From contig NC_061774.1 in the NCBI RefSeq assembly GCF_022458985.1, positions 15,338,197 through 15,402,196 on the forward strand: a stretch of 64,000 nt of DNA. The letters run 5' to 3'. The position numbers and the translations under genes were made by a program. Positions within the stretch are counted from its first letter, which is position 1. Every line of letters starts with the position of its first letter. The DNA is from Mugil cephalus. Its lineage: Eukaryota > Chordata > Actinopteri > Mugiliformes > Mugilidae. Below, one piece after another: positions 1 to 13,500 of the stretch. The notes beneath the pieces were generated by a model. That model was not told where the DNA came from and did not search any database. It saw nothing but the letters and a program-made list of their open reading frames with translations.

Positions 1-455
1 ACCCAAAACAAAAGTCCAAGCTATAACAAAACTACCTCAGGAAAAAAGATGGTAAGCTTGAAAACATAGAGTGGCCAGCACAGTCTCCAGACCCCATCGA
101 GCTGGTTTGGGATGAACTGGACAGAAGAGTGAAAGCCAAGCAACCTGCAAGTGCCACACATATATGGGAACTTCTGCAACAGACTTGGGAAGAACTTTCT
201 GAAGAATATTTGATTTCTATTGTAGAAGGAACGCCAGTGTGTGAGTGTGTTCAGCTGTTACATCTGCCAAAGGTGGCTACTTTGATGAGTCAAAAGTTTA
301 GAATACATTTTGGTCTATGAATTGATTCCATGATTTCTTTTCCAACTCAAATTGCTTATTTGTTCTATGCTTTCATTTCATAGTGCAATGACACAAACTG
401 AATAATTTTCTGTATAAAAACTGGAAAAAGTGTGGTGTTCTAAAACTTTTGACCC
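1..455 (+). mobile_element. Tc1-like transposase C-terminal remnant
   Basis: From about base 35 to the stop at 318-320 the + strand encodes the C-terminal part of a Tc1/mariner-family DDE transposase. It shows the motif WPAQSPDPIELVWDELDRR, then the helical tail with WELLQQTWEELSEEYL. Family members normally read SPDLNPIEL here, so two codons are missing and the copy is degenerate. The stretch at about 431-460, ending in TTTTGACC and GTAGTGTA, resembles the element's terminal repeat. The 5' part of the element lies outside the window. Family assignment is from remembered motifs. Confidence 0.85.
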
Positions 456-1019
456 GTAGTGTATATATACACCTTGCTAGTAAAAGGTTGGACCACCTTT
501 TGCCTTCACAGCTGCCTTAACCCAGTTAATCTCAAATTTTTGATGCAAAGTAAGTGCATGCCGCAAGTAAAGAGGCCTAGTGATGTGGCCATTAACACTA
601 GTTACATGATATTGATATATGCTATAGGGGACACCGTATTCTTTAATTTTAAAACTTTATTAGCTACCAAAAGTCAAACTAACGCTTCAAGAGCTTCCAA
701 AAAGTGCAGCAACTATTGTTGCCAGTGGGATTAAACGGGTTCTCAGTGCTCAGTTTGTACTAAGGAGCTCAAAGTGTGCCGAGAAAATATCCCTAACACC
801 ATTACACAATCACCACCAGCAGCCTGAACTGCTGATACAAGGCAGGATGGATCCATGCTTTCATGTTGTTTACGCCCAATTCTGCCCCTGCCATCCGAAT
901 GTTGCAACTGAAATCGAGACTCGTCAGACCAGGCAACGTTTTTCCAATCTTCTATTGTCCAATTTTGGTGAACCTTCAGCAAGTTGTCTCTTGACCTCTG
1001 CTGCTAAACCTCTACATGC

Positions 1020-1020
<1 letters not shown>
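456..1020 (-). mobile_element. Internally deleted Tc1-like element
   Basis: On the - strand, 982 down to 743 encodes a piece of Tc1-like transposase with HQNWTIEDWKNVAWSDESRF and later QHESMDPSCLVSAVQAAGG. The segment around 485-520 (AAAGGTTGGACCACCTTTTG) matches the terminal region of the same widespread fish element. The middle of the element, including most of the catalytic domain, is missing between about 530 and 745. It is a dead copy. Confidence 0.8.

Positions 1021-1022
<2 letters not shown>

Positions 1023-1058
<36 letters not shown>
1023..1058. repeat. (GT)n microsatellite
   Basis: An uninterrupted run of about 18 GT units abuts the end of the Tc1-like remnant. Confidence 0.97.
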
Positions 1059-1061
<3 letters not shown>

Positions 1062-2178
1062 CATTTGTTTTTGCAGAACATCGTTATCTCAGAGTGAAAT
1101 CACACCCCAAAACACGTTTTTTAAGTTCATAGTGACCATTGACCTTTGATCATACCCTGACCCTGTGATTCTACATTCACATGAATGGATGAACCGCATC
1201 AAAATTACTTGCAGGTAACATGAAAACATAATGCATGCATACAGTTTTTTTTTTATGTATACATATAAGAAAACTACAAAAAAAAACGTAGCCACTTGTT
1301 AGTCATTCAGTAAATCACTGTGCACCTTTCCACTGATCCAAGGTGATGAGAAGCACAAAGATCCTCCTTCTCAGATCTTTTGTGCATCAAAATAAGAACT
1401 CTTCAGAGAGTTCAAAAGCTTACCTGAAACTATTGGTCTGAGTCAAGTCAGAGTTCAAGAAGCACAACCAAGTTCACGAGAGCTTCTGATCAATTTGTGA
1501 TAAATTTGCTGCTAAAGCTGCTAAATAGACGTAGAATAAATTATCAGGCCTGATTAAATGTAAGCTCAGCCTGAGATGGATCGGGCCCATAGCGGATGTG
1601 GACGCCGATTCTTATTATTCACAGATTCAAAACCTCTTTTAAAGTGAATCATTGACGAATTTCGCGCTGGATTATTCAGTAAAAGTGAAGATGTAGAAAA
1701 TTTGACATTTACTGTCTGTGAAGTGAGACGAAGTCCATGTTAATTTGTTTTTTTGTGCTCCATCAGTATCTCTCAGCATCAGCAACAGAAACAGTGAAGG
1801 CCGAGTGAATTCTTGATATCTTGTTTCGAGAGGAACAGGATGTGTCATATCAAACTAATCTGCATGCCTAGATAAGATCAGGGTGCTCTGGTGTCTGTAG
1901 AAAATGTGTTAAAAACTTGCTGAGGCCTGCCATTTCACACTTTTATTAACTGTTACGAACAACCTTTAGAGCGATGCTCTAAAGGAAGTGAAACTCGCAG
2001 CTTTTTATCCAAAATGTGTTTCTGGAGCAGGATATTTCCCCGTTTTTTCTAAATGTCAACCGACAAAAATGACCCACTTCGTCACTTTGTCGGCACGGCG
2101 CCATTTTGTCTACTCACACTCAAAAAGCAGCAACCTCCGCATACCGAAGCTAACGTTTGACTCTCTTCTGCCCTACAG
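1059..2178. other. sh3rf2 intron, no gene recognised
   Basis: I see no coding exon, RNA gene or clear repeat here. No RING-type cysteine/histidine cluster is readable on either strand, so the 5' exons of the SH3RF2-like gene must lie before the window. Confidence 0.5.
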
Positions 2179-4468
2179 GCCGCTCTCAGAGCCTCGATGT
2201 ATAACCAACGCGGTGATGTGTCGGGAGAGCCCGTCCTCGCGCCTGGGAACGGCATCGCCGCTAAACACAAGGCGGACGACAACTGGCGCTACGAAGAGTC
2301 GTGTGACGGCAGCGGCGCGTCGGTCACCGCGCTGCAGCCCCTCCAGCCGTCCCAGACGCCGGCTCTCTGCAGGGCGCTGTGCGACTTTAACCCAGAGGAC
2401 CTGAATGTGGAAGACAGTAAATATTGTCTCAGCTTCCTCAAGGTCTGCCACCAAAACTATTGACACGACAGGAAAACTCTCCTTTTCATTCAGCCGCATG
2501 TATATTTACACTTAGCTTCACGTTTTACTACGTGTTTTACCGACATCATGTGAGGTCAGGACACTTCGTGCACGACTCACGTGTACAAAGCAGAAACGAA
2601 ACATTAACTTAAAGGGGAAAATAGCGATAGAATAGACGACTGTATTCGATAAGCGTTTTACTGTTTTTTAGTCTCATGGTTCGAACCTGAACTGTGGTTA
2701 ATATCATAATACACTTTTTAGCAGCTGATCTGACTTAGACTTAGACAAACTTTAGTGATCCACATGGGGGAATTACTTGGTCACAGTAGCTTAGTTGCAC
2801 ATAAAGGGAACACTCTTAAAAACCACAAGTAAAAAGAAAGATAAAATAAAACGAGATTAGATTAAAATAAAATAAAATGAAGAGATTATTAAAAGAAAAG
2901 TATTGTCTAGTAAAATAAAAGAGATAACGGTGAATAATTTATTTTAAATTGATTTTAACTTTTTAAGGACAAAATCATTTATTTACTTAGCACAAAATGG
3001 TAACTTTACGATGTTTCAAACAGCCTCCGAGCTTATTGGATAAGCGTGGTAGGTTCCCTGCTCCCATATCAGTTGAATCAAGTTTTATTTAGAGTATCTT
3101 TTATTTATACCTGAAACTCCCAGAACAAGCACTGCGGAAAGGAAGGGAGGAACTCCTTTTTTTAAAATCGGGGACTGCCATCTGCTTGAGGTCAGAACAG
3201 AAAGGCGGAGATGAATCAGAAATAAACAGCTAAATTCACACATCAGATCAAATTCGGCTTTATTGTCGTTTTGACACACACACACAACCCAAGGATCTGA
3301 TCCGCAGTCTAAGCGGCTACGTGACATGCCTATTGATAAAGCCAAAGTGCAGCATGTATACGTGATACAAACAAGAGTGCATGATAGTACGTGTTGCATG
3401 ACGGATAGTATTAATAGAAAAAAAGTGAAAATGGAAAAATGAATGAAAAAAACATGGGTGGATGGTGCAACTCCGCATTGATCGTTTAGACGTGAATTCT
3501 TTAGCAGCCTTTGATTGTGTGTAGCACAAGGAGTTCCCAGTTGCGCGTATGTGTAATCGTCACTGCTCCGTGTTCTTTTGCCCGAGACTGAAAGCGGAGA
3601 CACATTGGTCTCTCGTCTCAGACCTCTCCCTCGGTGGCTGTTACTTAGCCTGAAGGAATTTTTGAGGCAGTTACGTAAGGGCCTTCTCCATTAAAGCACA
3701 CTTGAGCTTGGCCTTTTTCGAAAATGCGGGTGGTCAAATGGTTTTTTTAGAGGCAGGCCGCAGAAAGGACCGGGCCCGCAGACACAAAGAGAGCTGATGT
3801 CACATGCTGCTGGAGGAACGCAGGGCTGAGTGCTCAGTCTCCCGGCTGAGCGCGCTCTGTTATGACCTTCTGTTTTCTGTGTGTCTGCTACTTGTTTCCC
3901 CCGCGCAGGGAGACATCCTGGCCGTCGTCAGGCGAGTGGACGAGCACTGGGTCGAAGCCAAACTAGGGGAGAGAGTTGGAATTTGCCCTCAGCAGTTTCT
4001 GGAGGTGAGGCATCCCTTTCCTTCCTCGAACGCAGGCCGCGGCCCGTTGGGCGTGATCGAGTGCGGCGCCGGGCCGTTTGGCACCTCGCTCTGACGGCGC
4101 AAGCGCTCGCAATCGGCCGAACCGTCCTCGCCGAGTGTCGCACATTCCAGGTCACTGGCGGGACGCTACCTTGATTTTCATAGAAATCTTTTGATTCATC
4201 AGTGAATGTCACTCCCGCGCTGCAAAGTGCTGAGGCAGGAAGCTTATCTCTGAAGCCCTGCTGTGTCTGCAGCGGCTCATTAGCGTGTGACTGTGTGGCT
4301 TACTCAGGTTTGCAGGGCTTGCTTAGCTGGCTGACTTGTCATTTGTTTTCCTCTGTGCTTTCTGCCTCCAGGAATTAACTTCATCCACGCCGGGGGGAAA
4401 ATTGTACTTTTTCAGGCTGCGGGGTTAAGATCTCTTTTTCTTCCGTAACTTGTCATTTGTTTTGACAT

Positions 4469-4503
<35 letters not shown>

Positions 4504-7500
4504 ATATCTCCCTTTCACATGTGTCTTCTCTTAAGGCGCTGCCTCGGTGATGCTCTTCTTCCACCCATTCTTTCTCCTTTCACTTTCCTCCCCTCCTCTC
4601 CCGTCTCCTTCCCGAGCCTGCCTCTCCTTGTGTCGTGCAGCCAGGCGTGAAGGCACAGTAATGCTTTCTCTGCTTGGGTGGCATAACAGCACATCACTGT
4701 GGGGAGTGAAAGCATTAACCCTGCCATGCCTGTCCGCGCGCCTGCCTCTCTGTGCGTCTCCTTTCTCAGCACCAGTCATCCCTCCCCGGCTTATTGGCTG
4801 GTACTTATCATGCTCCCTGCCTGCCTGTCCAACAAGTAGTAGGGGTGAGTCGAGTGGTAGATAAGTGGGTGTATTTAGCCGTTCCTTTGGAGCGTGTTAG
4901 AGAGGATTTTCCTGGAGATGTACTGCTCCGTGTTAGGCTTCACCCAGATGTTTTTTTTTACTGTAGCTTCTCTTTGCGTGTGTTCGTCCGTTTCAGCCAA
5001 ACTCCGCCGCTTCCAAACTGCTAAAGGGGAAGAGTCGGCGCGGGGGTGAGTCAGCAGAATTTCACCATCAGCCCGGGAGCGGGAGCGGGGGCAAAGACAA
5101 GGCCGCTGACGCACCGAGCAGGACCGCCCATTACGGAGCCCCTCTAGTCCCGGCAAAGGCGCCCATCATCAATGCTCTACCCGTCTCCAACCAGCGGAAG
5201 CAGACCGCGGCCGGCAGCAGCAACTTTTACCAAGCGGCGCCGGGGGAGGCGACCAACGTCAACGGCGGCAACAACCACCGGGGTCAGCCGCCGCGTCTCT
5301 CCGCGCCCTCCGCCGCCCAGGGCCACTCGCACCGCTCCAGAGTGAACTCTCATCGCTCCAGACGCCACTCTGAGCCGCACAGACACCTGTTACATGTGAG
5401 TCACCCGCCTCCCACTTAAATGCACGCTGGTTTTTTATTTTTACCCAATAGGCTCTTTCTTTCACAAGCGTCGATTGAAACCACGTCTGGGTTGGCAAAA
5501 CGTGGTTTTCTGAGAGATAATAGAGGTGTTTATTTAAGTCACCGAGGGATCAAGCTGACCTTAGTGGTGCGGGGTGGGAACCATGACACCACACCGAAGG
5601 AATGACTGAGAAAAGAGGGCTCGCCCTTGTGTTATGATTAAGCGGCTTTCATAAAGACAACACAGATGTGGAAACGAGCGAGATACAAAAGGACTGAAGG
5701 TGAGTGGACTGTGGCTTTGAAAGGTATTTAATCATGAGTCCTGGGACGCCGGCCAGAGTCTTCCCTCGGAGGAATTACCGTCCAGCAGGGTGTGTGTCCT
5801 TTTTCTTTCTTCAGCTCAGGGAGATATATACGGTTGTTCTCAAATGGTGAAACAGTATATCCGGAGAGAATAGAAGAGCGTTTCTTGTACTGAATAGAGT
5901 TGTTGAAGCGTAAGACACAGAGGCTCTCAATTTAAATTCCTCCGTCGGCCCAGAATTGGTTCTCTGTGATTTTATTGTTTTTTGGGGTTAGTTCAGAGCA
6001 AACTGTGGCCCCTAAGAATTATACAAAAGATAATACTCTACGGAGTTGGTTTCTCAAACCATCGGGGAATGTGCAAACACTCTTCTAATGGACTGAGATA
6101 ATCCCCAGAACAAGTCTGAGTAATCAGCTGAATATTTTTGGGGGATGCATCATCCGTACAGAGAGGTTTAGAGGACTGTCTTTATTTTCTCAAAGCTGAC
6201 ATCGTTAAGTTATTTCTGCTCGAAGAAACTGAAGCAAAAGTTTGAATTCACATTTCATTTTTCTGTTTGGTGATTGTCAGAACTAAGCAGATGAGGGCTA
6301 GGTGCTCTTCTCAAAATGTTTCATATCACATTTTTTTTTTTTTTTAATTTAAATAGCATGGCACACATTCATTTAGTCGCGAGACAATGTGACAAAATGT
6401 TGCAGCCACGCAGTTAAGTCACAGCCAGCTAGTGAAAGCCTCTGGAAGGTTTAACGGTGTAAACCTGCTGCCAACTGCCCTGCCCTCCGAGATAATGATT
6501 TCCTTTGATTCGGTGCTTTCGGTGCTTAACCCTGCCATTATACGCGTCAGGGCGTCAAAACCGCTAAACCTTGTGCAAGCGGGAGTGAGGCCAGACAGGA
6601 AGGGAAATGGGTGAGACTTCACAAGAAGATAAGGCAGGGACACGTTAAAGGTGTGGTAGAAAAGTTGGAAGGAGCTGGGAAGAGAAAACAAATTTTGACA
6701 GCTGCAAAAAATGCAAAACACAAGGAGGAGGAGGAGGGAGAGCGAGGGATAGATGGAGAGAGTGGGAGGCTTGGAGAGTCCCTCGGTGCGTCTGCTTATC
6801 TCTCTCATGCTGCTGATGATGAGTCACTGGTGAAGTTACATAACAGACCCCTCTCTCCCCTGCGTTCAAGCGCCTTCCTCTTCACTAAGCAGGTAACACT
6901 CACTTTCACATCCGTGGGCCAGTAATGTCAGACGAGCCGCGCGCTCCCCCTTTTCTGAAGGAGTGCAGAGCTGTGTCCCCAAAAGCCGAGGCTGAGCTCT
7001 CCGGTGACCAAGCCCGGCATGCGCGCTATTCTGAGTGTCGCCTCCCGTCGGCTCTCACCTCTGGCTCCTCTGTTTGACAGAGAGCTCGCAGCTTCACTCC
7101 CACTGTGGATGGAGTAATGCGTATTAGTGCGAGTATCGACACGGTTACGTAAGAGCAAGTTTTAGGATAGAGCCGAGCCAAGAGCAAGAGCAAGTTCAAT
7201 CCCATTTCATTCTTCACTGTTACACCAGAACGTCTGGAATGATTGTTAGTATTACTGATAATAGCTGAAGTCTGTGAACTGGTCGGAAACGGGCAGCACG
7301 TGGTTAAGGCGCATACCACCAGGATACAAATGTCCTGAACAGAGAGGCCTCGGCTGCCCGGAGCTTTGTTTACATGTCACTCCCCCGCTTTCTTTCCCAC
7401 GTTTCCTTTCTTTCTCCATTGTTTCTATTGCATAAAAGCCCCAAAAGTGAATCTTAAAATCTGAAAGGATTCGGTTAAATAACTGACTCTGCATGTTCAA

Positions 7501-10500
7501 GTTGGAGCATGGAATAGAAGCCTAAACTTATAAATTACAGAAATAAAAAAATTTGTGACGAAAACGAAGAAGCTGTTCTCAAATCTCAAACCCTGCAGCA
7601 TCAACACATCACAGTGTTCATCGTGTAATGCTGCAACAGACTCATCCATGTGGTTCAGCACCATGCAGGTCATACTAGACGTAATGACAGTATCTGTGAA
7701 GGAATGAAAGCAGGATTGAATAGATTTTAGCAATCGTTCAATCAGTCTCTCGTTCCAGCTGTTACTGACTATTTACAGATGACAAAACGAGCGAACTGAC
7801 CATTTTGAGACACGACTTGAGAAATAACCGTGACACATAGAAACGATGTTGCCTGATTGCACTGACACGTCCATGGATTATTTGCCTTTAAGCTTGTGTG
7901 GACATGTGCAGAATGACATGTCCCACGCTCTCCTGTTTGCCTTTGTTGCACGTGTTAGGGTGGATAAAAAAATAACACTATTAACAAACTGCACAGAAGA
8001 TTAATTTTAACTCACCTGGTTTAGTTGATGAGTACTAGTGGGTGTAGCTGACGGAAGCAAAAAGAAAATGCACTAAATGTGTCATTTTTCATTTTTCAGT
8101 CAGGAACATAATATCCTATTGTATTAGGTTCAGATTCTGCAACATAAAAAAAATAGAATCAAATCAACTCCATTTTCTTTTGTATACATGGATACAAGTA
8201 CAAGGATTTTTTTCCAGGTGAGCTTGGAGAAGTGAACAGCCTTACAAGGTGACTGAGGTGCAGTTTGAGGTTTTATGTGATTGCTTAAGGCACCTCAGTC
8301 GAGGACCTTCCCTAAACCACTATCCCACAACAATTCAAATGTTATGCAGTTGCCCAGTCTATTAGACTTTTATTCTACAATACATGTTGCTTAATAATTC
8401 AACAAATGCATGATAATGACTTGGCAGTGTTTACGCTTAAACCTTAATACCATTGGGATGTTATCAGCCACAGTTAGACTGTTACAGCCTTGCATCAGTT
8501 TACCTAGCAGTTTTTTGTTGCCCCAATATCTCTATGACGTTAGCTGGAGGCAAAACAGAGGCAAGCTTGAGGCTAGCGCTGTCACTTTGAAACCATGAAA
8601 ATGCCTTCTTGCTGTATTTTCTCGTGGCAAAACCGAAAAATCAAAAAAAAAACAAAAAAAAAAAAAAACTTGGAAGTTTTATCACATACCAGCCACTGCC
8701 AGGTGTAGACAACTTTGATTTGACTTTGGCGATTAAAAGAAAGGATTGGAGTGAGAAAATCAACAAGGGGCACACTTCTTAGATTTCAGATAAGATTAAT
8801 ATGTAATGCGTCATCAGTTTCAGCCTGGATGACGTCGTGGGTTGGAATAAATCGGAACTTAAATTACATTAAGTTAATGCTTATTTAAGGGATTCTTGTT
8901 ACATGTTAATGCTAATGCTAACCGCGAGCTAACGCAGCGTTAGCTGCATGTTTCAGGGGTGTCCAAGCAGAAGTTGCATTAGCTACGTTACCCTCCACAG
9001 TGTGTCCACTTACTTATTGTAATATCTTTGCTGGAGAGGTTTCACTTGATAAAGACAGACCAGGCTTAGTCCCCTCTGTGTCCTCCTTCGGTTAAATTGT
9101 CCATCCAGTGAGTGACAGTGTAAGTGTACGTATCGAATAACTGTTCTCCTCTTCCACACTAGGTGGCGATACGTGTCTTTTCAGCGGGTTAATACCATAT
9201 TAATACGGCCCGATTTCCGGGTTGACCTATTACGCGATATAATAAACTAGAGTCGTTCATGCAGCAGACCGGCATTTCAAACAACAACCAGACGGATAAT
9301 AGTAAATTGTTTAATCTTGTACGTAAATGTTCGCGCTACTTCTGGTGCAGGTAAGATCCGCGATATCCCTCAGACGGCTCCGTTTCTTCTTCTTCTGCGA
9401 CTGGCTTTCTTGGACGTTTTTGTTCCGGGTTCACACGCCAGCGCAGCGGTCGTGGAGCATGCGCACACGCATTATCCGATTGAAAAGTCTGATTCAATCG
9501 CATTATCTGGGTGTCTCAATCGATAATGAGAACTTCATTTCTTCATTTACTTCATTTTAATCTGAGTGACGTGTTTACATGCACTTAAATTCTCCTGTTA
9601 TAGTCCGATTAAGGCAACAATTCGTTTTTTGAGTGTATTACTATATTCTCTAAAATATACGTTTCCCTTGTCCATTCTTGCCAAAACATATCTCTTGAAA
9701 TATGCTAATCGCCGTTTTCAAGCTATAGTGTTTGAGACCTTTTGCTTCCAGTTAAGCCTCGCCCATCAAAACACGTCACATTGTTTACAAACCGTGAATG
9801 GGGTCTATTGTATCTTGAGAATAAATTTAACAATTAGAAATAATTACACATAAAAATTCAGACTTTCATTTGACAGCCAGCCATTTTCCCAACAAGCCCG
9901 AGGTCTTTTGCATTCAGTGGAGAGCGACTGATGAAAACTGCACCCGCCGTGGTTCTGTCTGTGACATTACTGTTGGTGATGTCGACGCCATGCCACAGCG
10001 AGTTGAGATCAAGCTGGACAGGAGTCACACTTCCATGACACGCTGGCGGCCTCTGATTCCGGGTGCAGGCCTGGCTCGTCTCCAGCAAGCCTGATGTTAG
10101 TAGCTCACAGGGATGTGTAGTTGTTCCCAGCACAACGACACCCAGCTGCAGCCTGGCTAGAAGTCTAATTCACCGGCGTAACTGAAAACATTACATAAAT
10201 AATTCACTGTTTAAAACTTACGCACACTTTATGAGCGGGTGTTGAATGTGTTTTGGGGGTTTTTCAACAGAAAATGTTGCTGGCTTTTTTTTTTTTTTTT
10301 TGACAACTTGAGTTATGAAAAAGTACCCATGAGTTTCTAACAGTAGTATTTTTCTTGCCCAGAACAAGTAAATAGGCTTTGTGCTGCTTGTATGGACATG
10401 AAGGTAAAATGTATAATGTAAATCAGCTGTGTTTGAAGCCAAATGCACTATTGTAACTACAAATCCACCGTTCGCTTTGAGGATGGAGTTCTGAAAGAAT

Positions 10501-13500
10501 TTGGAGAAAATGTACAAATTATTTAGAATGAAAATGACCTGCAGTAAACTCTTCTAATACTTTTTAATAAGTAACAGGATGAACCTGCATTTAACATTAA
10601 TGAGCAATTAAACAAATGATCTATTATTGATTATCTATATTCATTCATTTTAATTTCACAAGTCCATACAAACTGTCTTTCTTATTTATGCCAGCTGGGA
10701 TTCTCACTGCAGGAGCACGGCTAAATCATTTCCAGTCCGACTAATTGCAGAGTTCTGACCTCGGTGTGTGAATCTAGTCAGTTGTATACTGGGTCAATGC
10801 ACCTGGACATTGCGTGACTGCAGCGTAACCGAAGCGTGCTCGTTGTATCTGGAAAAAGCCCGGTCCAAGAATAGAAGGAGGACACAGACTCATGCGAAGA
10901 TTTAAATAATTTAATACGTGAAGAATTATTATTTATTTATTTATTTATGTGCATTACACAACATTTGTACGAAGATGACAAGTGCTTTGATGTTAAAAAA
11001 TAGTGATTTTTTACAAATCTAGTGTAAAAATGATATGATGCCATTAATTATTACTTTCCTATGGCCATTGCTGCTTTAGGTGTACGTCTCATATGGATAT
11101 CATAAAAGCCATATAGATGAAGAAACACGGCAGTACTCATCCACCCACTCTCATATATAACAAAAAGCAGATGTGTCTTCAGGACATGCTTCCTAACTTC
11201 GTCTCCTTTTACTTCTGCCTCACAGCACTGCCTTTGAAGTGAGACTGGATGCATCTTGATAATGAGCGTCTTAGTGCTTTTCAGTTGTAGTGAGAATCTA
11301 CACATACTGTATAGAGCAAACCTTCTGCCCTCAAGTCAGCGTTAATGCTTGAACCAGTAGCTGAATGGCTGGGCCGTAAATAGCAGCAAACATCTGTGAA
11401 CGTTACTGCGATGATAAGTCTTGGTGAAGGAAAAACTTAACATGTTTGTCCAAAGGACGAAATAAAAAAAGGTCAAATCTTCCACAGTAGGGTAATTGCC
11501 TCATTAGGTATTCAACTTCACACTGTACAGTTGATGGTTGGGAGACACACCTCAGTGTTACTGTCTGTCACTTAATGACTGTGGCGGGCCTGACTCACTG
11601 CTGATTCAAGCCCGGCAACACCTTCTTTAAAGAGAAAAGGTTTGATTTACTAAAATAACCATCATGCTTTTACTGCGGCTACATTTTATACAGCATTTAA
11701 TGTGTGCATCATTATTTCTCTGTAAGCTGAATGTAAAATAAAACATTAGAAGAGACAAGGCATAACATTATGACCACCTTCCTAATATTGTGTAGGTCAC
11801 CACTGTGTCTCCAAAACAGCTGTGACTCATCAGAGAATGAACAGGGGTCTTCTGAGGCCGACCTGTGGTGTCTGGTAACAGGATGTTGTTAGTCGGGGGC
11901 TTTGGGTCCTGTGGGTTGAGGGGAACGGCCTCTGTGGATCATCCCACAGATAATTGATCAGTTTGGGATCTAGTGAATTTGGAAGAAAGGTCATCACCCT
12001 GGTGCTGTGTTTCCATGTTTGTTGAGTTTCCCCAGCCGGGTATTGTATGGGCTGGTCACTGTATACAGACTGGTCTTGGATTAAAGGAGAAACTTGAACA
12101 AAAAAACAGCAGACGCTTCCACACATAAAGGATCAATGAACTGTTTTATGAAGAGGATGGAAATTCTATAATCTTATCTGTCAAATAATGCACAGAATAC
12201 ACGTTCCTCTTAAATTGCTTTTGCTTTCTGTAACCATTCTTCCTGTTCCCACCAGCTATTAAATATCCATTCTTAATGGTGCTTTCAGACAAAATCCAAA
12301 GTCTTTATTGCATAGAAAAATACTCTCACTTGCCAATTCTTCTGGTACCCTAGTGGTGTTCAGCTTTTATTAAAAATAACTGAGAGAGCCATTGATTCAG
12401 CTGTGTTTTCATTTCAGAGGCTGGGGTTTGTAGTACAATTGAAAAGATAATGTTTCGATTATTTTCAGGCTAATTTAATAGAAACGCTTGTGTTATTAAA
12501 TGCGGTTAGACAGCACCACAAACTACAGCTTCCAAAATGACCATACAGTTGAATTACCACATTACTTACACTGTTTAAACATGCACTGAACACTGTAACA
12601 GTCATGAAGAGGGATCTAGTGCAGGACAGTTATATTAGAACGCATTCATTTTCACCGGAAAAGAAGTCAGAAAAATCATCTGAATATCTTCTGAAATTAC
12701 AGTATTTTTAGGACACACTTGTCTGGTCAGTCCACCACTATGACATGAATTAACATGAATTAACATCAAATTACTGCATTTTTTTTTTTTTTTTTTCCCT
12801 GAAGGTGAATCTGAATAACTGCGGTGATCCCATGACTTTTTCATGTCGAGCCACCTTCCTGTCAGGACCTGTCAAAGTGACAGAATTTCCCACATAGTTG
12901 GTGGCTCGGCTGTAGGCTCTTGTTTTCATGCTGTGCTCAGATAAAGATGCCGTGCATCACCCTTTGTGTTAAATATGATAATAATGGATCCGCCTCATTT
13001 CAGAGTCAGAAGAAGATGGCCAGCGAGACCCCTCCCACCATCTCCATGGCTCTGCTGAACCCCCAGATGACCTCTGCCTCTGCTGACAGCAAAAACTCCT
13101 CCACACAGCAGCTCTCCATCAGTGTGTGAGTCACCGCTTTAAACGTTCCATTAATGGTATGATAATGAATGCTAATGTGCAGGAGGGGAACATGACAAGA
13201 AACTAGCGACTCGGCCTCTCACGAAATACGCGTGGAAATCTGGCACGATCTGGATACGTACTGTAAAAAGTGTGATAGTAACAAGTAAACCGTCCTCAGG
13301 TGTGCCGTCCTGTACTCCTACAAACCACGGCGACCAGAGGAGCTGGAGCTGAGGAAAGGAGAGATGGTGGGAGTCTACGGACAGTTCAAAGAAGGCTGGC
13401 TGCGTGGGTTGTCGCTCAGGACGGGAAAAGTCGGCATTCTGCCCAGCAACTACATCACGCCTGTGCTGAGGTTAGAGGCTGTGATCTCTGACTGCAGAAA

